Shown: positions 15,356 to 18,107 of the stretch, piece by piece
Numbering within the stretch: the first letter of the stretch is position 1
Layout of the letters: every line of letters begins with the position of its first letter
Assembly (NCBI GenBank): GCA_000403945.1
Contig: APFI01000193.1
Location: 1 to 18,107 of the forward strand
Reading direction: 5' to 3'
Length of the DNA stretch: 18,107 nucleotides
DNA from: Desulfovibrio sp. Dsv1
Lineage (GTDB): Bacteria; Desulfobacterota; Desulfovibrionia; Desulfovibrionales; Desulfovibrionaceae
Notes under the pieces: generated by a model
Seen by the model: the letters and a program-made list of their open reading frames with translations, nothing else
Database searches by the model: none
What the model was told of the DNA's origin: nothing
Made by a program: the position numbers and the translations under genes

Positions 15356-16165
15356 CTATGCTGCTTTCTTGGGCAGGGTTTTGCGGTGCGCGGGGATATG
15401 CGGGCAGGTGAAAAAGTAGCCGCAGAACTTCATGGAACAGCACCAGTTATCCGGCTGGGCCGGCTGAAAGATGCCGGCATTGATGCTCGCGCACATGATC
15501 TGAAATTTGCGGGCCAGGATGGCCGTATCCTGTTCGTTGCGCCGGGTGGACAGGGTTTGCAGGGCTGGCGTTCTGGTGGACACCAGCACGTCAAAGAGCA
15601 ACGTATCGGGGTATTCGCCCGTTGCCTGTTTGATGGCCTCGCGGTAGGCGGTGGGCTGGTGGGAGGCGTGGGCCTTGTCTTCGCTCCACTTTTTGCCGCT
15701 GGTCTTGAGATCGCGCAGGGCCTTGTCTGCCGTGTACAAGTCCAGAATGGTGACGATGGGCAGGTCAACGCCGGGCAGGTCAAGAACGATCTTTTCTTCC
15801 ACCAGGGCGGGCGTGACGGCCGGGGCCAGATCGCGCCGGAACAGGCTGGCGAGGGATACCGCCGTGTCTTTGCCTTTGGCCATTGCCAGAGGCGCGCCGG
15901 GCAGTTCGTCGGGCGCGAAGAACACGCCGTCTTGCAGGGCCTTGTCATAGGCCTGGGCCGCGCAATCCCGCACGGCGTCCGGGGGCATGTCCTGGCCGGT
16001 GCGCAGTTTTTCCCGCCAGTTGGTTTCGGCGGCCTTGTGGACGCCTGTGCCGATGCGTGCGGCAATTCCGGGCGGGACGATTTCGCCCTCGATGTAGCGG
16101 CGGCGGTACTGCTCACCGCAGCGGGTGAACATATCCAGCTGGCTGACGGAGAGGTGTTCGATCAT
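15356..16165 (-). CDS. PD-(D/E)XK exonuclease, RecB/Cas4-like with probable Fe-S cysteines
   Basis: A 269-aa nuclease with the RecB-family signature: GTGVH (39-43), Glu123/124, LDLY Asp142, the DLK core (Asp152, Lys154) and Q-x3-Y (Gln170, Tyr174). Cys16 near the start and Cys242, 243, 248 and 254 near the end match the one-plus-three arrangement that holds a 4Fe-4S cluster in Cas4 and AddB-type nucleases. It would resect DNA ends and hand single strands to the annealing protein encoded directly after it, like lambda exonuclease with beta. It overlaps the upstream zinc-ribbon gene by ATGA and has GGAGGTGG before the start. No cas genes or CRISPR are nearby, so a phage recombination role is more likely. 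Confidence 0.88.
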   Translation of the reverse strand: MIEHLSVSQLDMFTRCGEQYRRRYIEGEIVPPGIAARIGTGVHKAAETNWREKLRTGQDMPPDAVRDCAAQAYDKALQDGVFFAPDELPGAPLAMAKGKDTAVSLASLFRRDLAPAVTPALVEEKIVLDLPGVDLPIVTILDLYTADKALRDLKTSGKKWSEDKAHASHQPTAYREAIKQATGEYPDTLLFDVLVSTRTPALQTLSTRRNEQDTAILARKFQIMCASINAGIFQPAQPDNWCCSMKFCGYFFTCPHIPAHRKTLPKKAA

Positions 16166-16599
16166 GCCGCCACCTCCGCAAGCGCATCGCGCGCCTTTTC
16201 CTGACTGGAACGCAAGGCGGCGATCAGTTTTTGCAGCTTGTAGATTTCCTGCTCCGCGTTCTCGCAGTCATCGTACAGGCGGCCGATGCTGGCCGCGAAG
16301 GTTTTGGCGAGTTCGGCCTCGCTCCACGATTCGCCGCAGCCTTCGCAGTGATAGAGGTCGTCAAGCCGCAGAAGCCGGGTTTCAAAGCCGAGTTCACGGC
16401 AGTCCGGGCAAATCCAGGGACTGGGCTTTGCGGCGGCGCACTGGCCGGGCGTGTCGCCCTCCGGGTTGCCGCAGGCTTCGCCGGTGAGTGTGCAGCGCGT
16501 TTCGGGTTCATCGCCGGGGAAGTACGCGCCCTGTGCGGAACCGGGAACATTGTCCCCGCAGGTGCGGTGGCCGGGGTATTCATACGCATGGCGACACAT
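16162..16599 (-). CDS. Zinc-ribbon phage protein (145 aa)
   Basis: Not recognised as a named family. It has many Cys in the first half, including a pair of CxxC motifs (CPDC at about 64-67 and CEGC at about 84-87) separated by a short beta-like stretch, the pattern of a zinc ribbon, and a helical end (ENAEQEIYKLQKLIAALRSSQEKARDAL) that could form a coiled coil. Zinc ribbons bind DNA or other proteins. The ATG at 16599 is the only possible start because an in-frame TAG lies one codon upstream; AAAGGA is farther away than usual. It overlaps the exonuclease start by ATGA and probably belongs to the same functional module. Confidence 0.78.
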   Translation of the reverse strand: MCRHAYEYPGHRTCGDNVPGSAQGAYFPGDEPETRCTLTGEACGNPEGDTPGQCAAAKPSPWICPDCRELGFETRLLRLDDLYHCEGCGESWSEAELAKTFAASIGRLYDDCENAEQEIYKLQKLIAALRSSQEKARDALAEVAA

Positions 16600-16733
16600 G
16601 GCCTAGACCGTCCTTTGCCCCTGACGGAGCGCGCTAAAGAGTTTTGACATCCTCCCCCAGGCTGAGCCAGGCAAGGGCGCTGTCTGCCGTGGCCGGGAAG
16701 CGAACGGCCTCACAGGCCAGAGACAGCGCCCGA
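16600..16733 (-). other. Gap with an open frame lacking its own start (possible gene remnant)
   Basis: On the minus strand the frame ending at 16634 reads, after the 45-aa gene, as a protein-like helical sequence (DRALSLACEAVRFPATADSA to LGEDVKTL) of about 34 residues. No ATG, GTG or TTG with a ribosome-binding site precedes it; its only upstream start lies inside the 45-aa gene in another frame. It may be the tail of a gene whose front was lost when the 45-aa gene was duplicated, or be read by a frameshift. Low support. Confidence 0.25.
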
Positions 16734-16871
16734 TCACTGCTTCCGCCCCCGGCTGAAGACCTCCACGGCCAGGCCAGATGGACACCAGGCGCGCAACCGC
16801 TCCAACACTTCGGCCATGCTGCCTTCAAGAACGATGCGTCGGCCCTCGTGGTACAAAATCATGATGGTCAT
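16734..16871 (-). CDS. Small 45-aa phage protein, copy 2 of a paralogous pair
   Basis: Same length as the copy at 12989-13126 and 34 of 45 residues identical (MTIMILYHEGRRIVLEGS through to FSRGRKQ). Substitutions are mostly conservative (I/L, F/Y, D/E, I/V, K/R), which suggests selection on the protein. The start has GGAGGTGATATT before ATG and overlaps the stop of the 34-aa membrane peptide by ATGA. The fold is likely a small beta hairpin, a helix (MAEVLERLRAW) and a strand. Function unknown; nothing in the sequence gives an activity. Confidence 0.8.
   Translation of the reverse strand: MTIMILYHEGRRIVLEGSMAEVLERLRAWCPSGLAVEVFSRGRKQ
16806..16850. repeat. 45-bp direct repeat, copy 2
   Basis: Identical to 13061-13105. 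See that copy for the flanking context. Confidence 0.9.
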
Positions 16872-16972
16872 AATATCACCTCCAGAAAATTAAAGGCCGC
16901 CCACACCACGACGATGAGGACGGCCAGGAGCCAGCCGCGCCAGTTGCGGCGCGGGGATATTTCAGTCCACAT
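16868..16972 (-). CDS. 34-aa single-pass membrane peptide
   Basis: Starts MWTEISPRRNWRGW and continues with one hydrophobic segment (LLAVLIVVVWAAFNF) to the end, giving a short N-terminal positive part and one membrane helix. Such peptides are common in phages as superinfection-exclusion or membrane factors, but no function can be assigned. The ATG has GAGGA eight bases upstream, overlaps the end of the upstream Cys-rich gene by 11 bp, and its stop overlaps the 45-aa gene by ATGA, a tight operon layout that supports a real gene in spite of the small size. Confidence 0.65.
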   Translation of the reverse strand: MWTEISPRRNWRGWLLAVLIVVVWAAFNFLEVIL

Positions 16973-17267
16973 TTCTGGATTCCTCGGCGTCGCGAAGGCT
17001 GGCGAGGAACTCTTCAGACGCCTCGAATGCCGCCGAGTGCTGCTGGCAGTGGCTTCCAGGTCCCAGCAGCACGAGCGCGCCATGCCCGGCGTCCGGCTCG
17101 ATGGCGAAACAACCACAAATGCCGAATTGACGCAGCGGGGAAATGCCCATGTCCGCCGTGGTGGCGGTATCCCAATATCTGCAGTTGCCGCAGGTCATTT
17201 CATCCCTGTTCAGGCCCCAGGGCGGGATCGGGTTGGTATCACGGTGGAGAGTTGATTGCATCAGCAT
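16962..17267 (-). CDS. Cys-rich phage protein, probable metal binder (101 aa)
   Basis: Contains a CxxC (Cys26, Cys29 in CGNCRYWD), a CGC (Cys51, Cys53) and Cys74, spaced in the way of a small zinc-binding domain, followed by an acidic helix (FEASEEFLASLRDAEESR). No known enzyme motif. The ATG at 17267 has GGGAGG at a good distance; methionines at residues 3 and 24 lack such a site. Located between the terminator-like hairpin at 17283-17332 and the 34-aa membrane peptide. A number of phages carry short proteins with a CxxCRYW start; their role is not established. Confidence 0.75.
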   Translation of the reverse strand: MLMQSTLHRDTNPIPPWGLNRDEMTCGNCRYWDTATTADMGISPLRQFGICGCFAIEPDAGHGALVLLGPGSHCQQHSAAFEASEEFLASLRDAEESRNVD

Positions 17268-17282
17268 GGTGGCCTCCCTGGT

Positions 17283-17332
17283 TAAAATTTCATCAATCCC
17301 GCCCCCGACCGGAGTCCGGGGCGGTATGATGA
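17283..17332 (-). terminator. Hairpin with short U-run inside the phage operon
   Basis: TCATCA / TGATGA (17327-17332 with 17290-17295) encloses CCGCCCC / GGGGCGG on the minus strand, making a long GC-rich stem followed by AAATTTTAAC. It lies between the Gly-repeat gene and the Cys-rich gene. No promoter fits between it and the next ribosome-binding site, so it may work as an attenuator. Confidence 0.5.
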
Positions 17333-17362
17333 AGGCGGCGCGGGGCCGCCCTGTCTTTTGGT

Positions 17363-17680
17363 CTAGCCGTCGCCGTAGCCGGAGCCGTCGCCGTCGCCTT
17401 CGCCGGAGCCGTCGCCGTTGCCGTCGCCGTTGCCGTGGCCGTCACCATAGCCGCGACCGTCGCCGAAGCCGTGACCGTAGCCGTTGCCGCTGCCGAAGCC
17501 GTAGCCGTCGCCGAAGCCATCGCCGTCGCCGAAGCCGTCGCCGTCGCCGTCGCCGTCGCCGTGACCGTAGCCGTTGCCGCCGCCGCTGCCGTAGCCGAAG
17601 CCATCGCCGTCGCCGAAGCCGCCGCCGTCGCCGAAGCCGCCGCCGTCGTCGCTGCCGTCGCTGTCAATATGCCTGAACAT
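17363..17680 (-). CDS. Strict Gly-X dipeptide-repeat protein (105 aa)
   Basis: Starts MFRHIDSDGSDDGGG, then from residue 13 to the last residue 105 every odd position is Gly. Even positions are mainly Asp (about 17) with Phe, Tyr, His, Asn, Ser, one Arg, one Glu and a few Gly. There is no aliphatic residue and no Lys after residue 5. The protein is acidic, rich in aromatics and must be disordered or form an unusual glycine structure. The start has a strong GGAGGAGG ahead and overlaps the upstream gene by 17 bp. It is not an RTX calcium repeat (no GGxGxDxUx nonapeptide). A smaller relative with the same M-x-R-x-I start lies at 13146-13247. Function unknown; the sequence resembles phase-separating or polyanionic low-complexity proteins. 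Confidence 0.7.
   Translation of the reverse strand: MFRHIDSDGSDDGGGFGDGGGFGDGDGFGYGSGGGNGYGHGDGDGDGDGFGDGDGFGDGYGFGSGNGYGHGFGDGRGYGDGHGNGDGNGDGSGEGDGDGSGYGDG
17366..17650. repeat. Long hexanucleotide array (GCCGTN / GCCGAA units)
   Basis: On the plus strand about 47 hexamers follow in phase: GCC (four times ACC) followed mostly by GTC, GTA, GTG, GTT, GAA, GGA or GCC. Larger internal copies exist: a 27-bp identical block at 17510-17536 and 17594-17620 (84 bp = 14 units apart) and a 20-bp block at 17471-17490 and 17561-17580 (90 bp = 15 units apart). This indicates segment duplication and unit gain or loss. All six reading frames are nearly free of stops because the unit is a multiple of three. 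Confidence 0.85.
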
Positions 17681-17858
17681 GTTCAGCCTCCTCCCACACC
17701 TGCGGAGCGCTCATGCCGTACCAGTCCTCTTCGGGCAGGACGAGGACGCGGTGATATTCGGACTTTTGGAGCCTGGCCAATTCGTCAGCGGTGGCCGTCT
17801 GAATGAATGATCGGCGGAATTTCCCCATATCGTGATGATAAACGCAGATTCTGAACAT
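17664..17858 (-). CDS. Phage protein of unknown function (64 aa)
   Basis: Starts MFRICVYHHDMGKFRRSFI and continues with a helical, charged part (TADELARLQKSEYHRVLVL, PEEDWYGMSAPQVWEEAEH). Not recognised; the initial strand plus the following pattern look like a small mixed alpha/beta domain. GGGAGGTGG lies before the ATG. The last codons overlap the start of the Gly-repeat gene by 17 bp, so both are translationally coupled. It follows a strong terminator by only about 18 bp. Confidence 0.72.
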   Translation of the reverse strand: MFRICVYHHDMGKFRRSFIQTATADELARLQKSEYHRVLVLPEEDWYGMSAPQVWEEAEHVQAY

Positions 17859-17876
17859 GTGTTGCCACCTCCCGGC

Positions 17877-17905
17877 AAAAAAAGGCCCCCTGCGAACAGG
17901 GGGCC
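17877..17905 (-). terminator. Strong rho-independent terminator inside the phage operon
   Basis: On the minus strand a 9-bp perfect stem GGCCCCCTG / CAGGGGGCC (17897-17905 with 17884-17892) with a four-base loop is followed by seven T (17883-17877). The next gene's ribosome-binding site begins directly after the T-run, leaving no space for a promoter. Confidence 0.9.
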
Positions 17906-17912
17906 AGCTGGC

Positions 17913-18107
17913 CTATTGTTCGGCCTTCACAATCTCCGCGCCCATGATGCTCTCCGCAGGGCCCCCGGAAATGGGCATGATCTCGATGGCTTCAAGCCAC
18001 ACCCTTGCCACCGGAGCGGCAATCTTGCTTTTCTCGCGCTTGATACCGAAATTGACGATGCCGGACAGGCTGATGCTTTCCTTGCACCACCAGCGCCACA
18101 TGCGACG
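17913..18107 (-). CDS. Phage protein, partial at the window edge
   Basis: The minus-strand frame is open to the window end. An ATG at 18101 would give 62 residues (MWRWWCKESISLSGIVNFG to GAEIVKAEQ), but only six bases upstream are visible and they hold no ribosome-binding site, so the gene probably begins outside the window. The visible part has a Trp/basic start, a strand-rich middle (KIAAPVARVWLEAIEIMPI) and no known motif. It ends directly before the strong terminator. Not recognised. Confidence 0.55.
   Translation of the reverse strand, partial: RRMWRWWCKESISLSGIVNFGIKREKSKIAAPVARVWLEAIEIMPISGGPAESIMGAEIVKAEQ

Noticed and set aside
15356..16165. Cas4 of a CRISPR system
   Set aside because: The motifs fit, but the setting is a phage recombination module and no cas genes or arrays are visible.
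16603..16650. 15-codon frame MSKLFSALRQGQRTV after GGGGGAGG
   Set aside because: The purine run touches the ATG with no spacing, so it is unlikely to initiate; no paralogue.
17366..17650. CRISPR-like or tRNA-like array suggested by the dense repeats
   Set aside because: Units are six bases without unique spacers of constant length, and no cas gene is near; it is a low-complexity coding repeat.
17363..17680. RTX-type calcium-binding repeat
   Set aside because: The nonapeptide GGxGxDxUx with aliphatic position is absent; period is two residues.
17293..17806. Ala-Thr, Ala-Val and Arg-Ser-rich frames through the same array (both strands)
   Set aside because: The hexamer leaves all frames open. 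Only the Gly-X frame has a strong ribosome-binding site, coupling to the upstream gene and a related copy at 13146-13247. Variation in the unit is largely silent in the Ala-Thr frame, so this choice is good but not absolute.

Overview
The window looks like a piece of a Desulfovibrio-type (Desulfovibrionaceae) sulfate-reducer chromosome. The lineage is inferred from protein style, a GC-rich composition and a chemotaxis gene order that resembles, from memory, a Desulfovibrio vulgaris cluster; it was not computed. Two parts of different origin meet at a tRNA gene.

Left part (1-9695, core genome). Seven genes lie on the minus strand in the order cheB, HEAT-repeat gene, cheR, parA-like, cheW-like, cheY, cheA. 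Together they form an almost complete chemotaxis signalling operon: a kinase with several phosphotransfer domains, a response regulator, a coupling protein, the receptor-adaptation pair CheR/CheB, a ParA ATPase of the kind that positions chemotaxis arrays, and a large HEAT scaffold. A sigma70-like promoter precedes cheB and a second candidate precedes cheY. Past the end of cheA, at the window edge, is a 157-base stretch of nested inverted repeats.

Junction (9696-9840). An intact tRNA-Pro(CGG) with encoded CCA is followed by a strong terminator and a plus-strand tyrosine integrase. This is the usual left end of an element integrated into a tRNA 3' end. The other attachment site is not in the window.

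Right part (9841-18107, prophage or related integrative element). After the integrase, every supported gene is on the minus strand and runs towards it, mostly with stop/start overlaps. From the integrase outwards these are: an AlpA/excisionase-like helix-turn-helix protein, an unknown protein, a phage N6-adenine methyltransferase, a Gp157-family protein, a 45-aa protein, a small Gly-rich repeat protein, a DUF1351 protein, a probable single-strand annealing protein, a PD-(D/E)XK (RecB/Cas4-like) exonuclease, a zinc-ribbon protein, a second 45-aa paralogue, a 34-aa membrane peptide, a Cys-rich protein, a 105-aa strict Gly-X repeat protein, a 64-aa protein and a partial gene. This is an early, DNA-recombination region; no capsid, tail or lysis gene is visible.

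The least explained signal is a family of two Gly-X dipeptide-repeat proteins (17363-17680 and 13146-13247), built on a hexanucleotide DNA repeat and sharing an M-x-R-x-I start. Next is a duplicated 45-aa gene whose 45-bp identical core flanks the whole annealase/exonuclease module. Terminator-like hairpins sit inside the phage operon with no room for a new promoter, which points to antitermination or deliberate partial readthrough.
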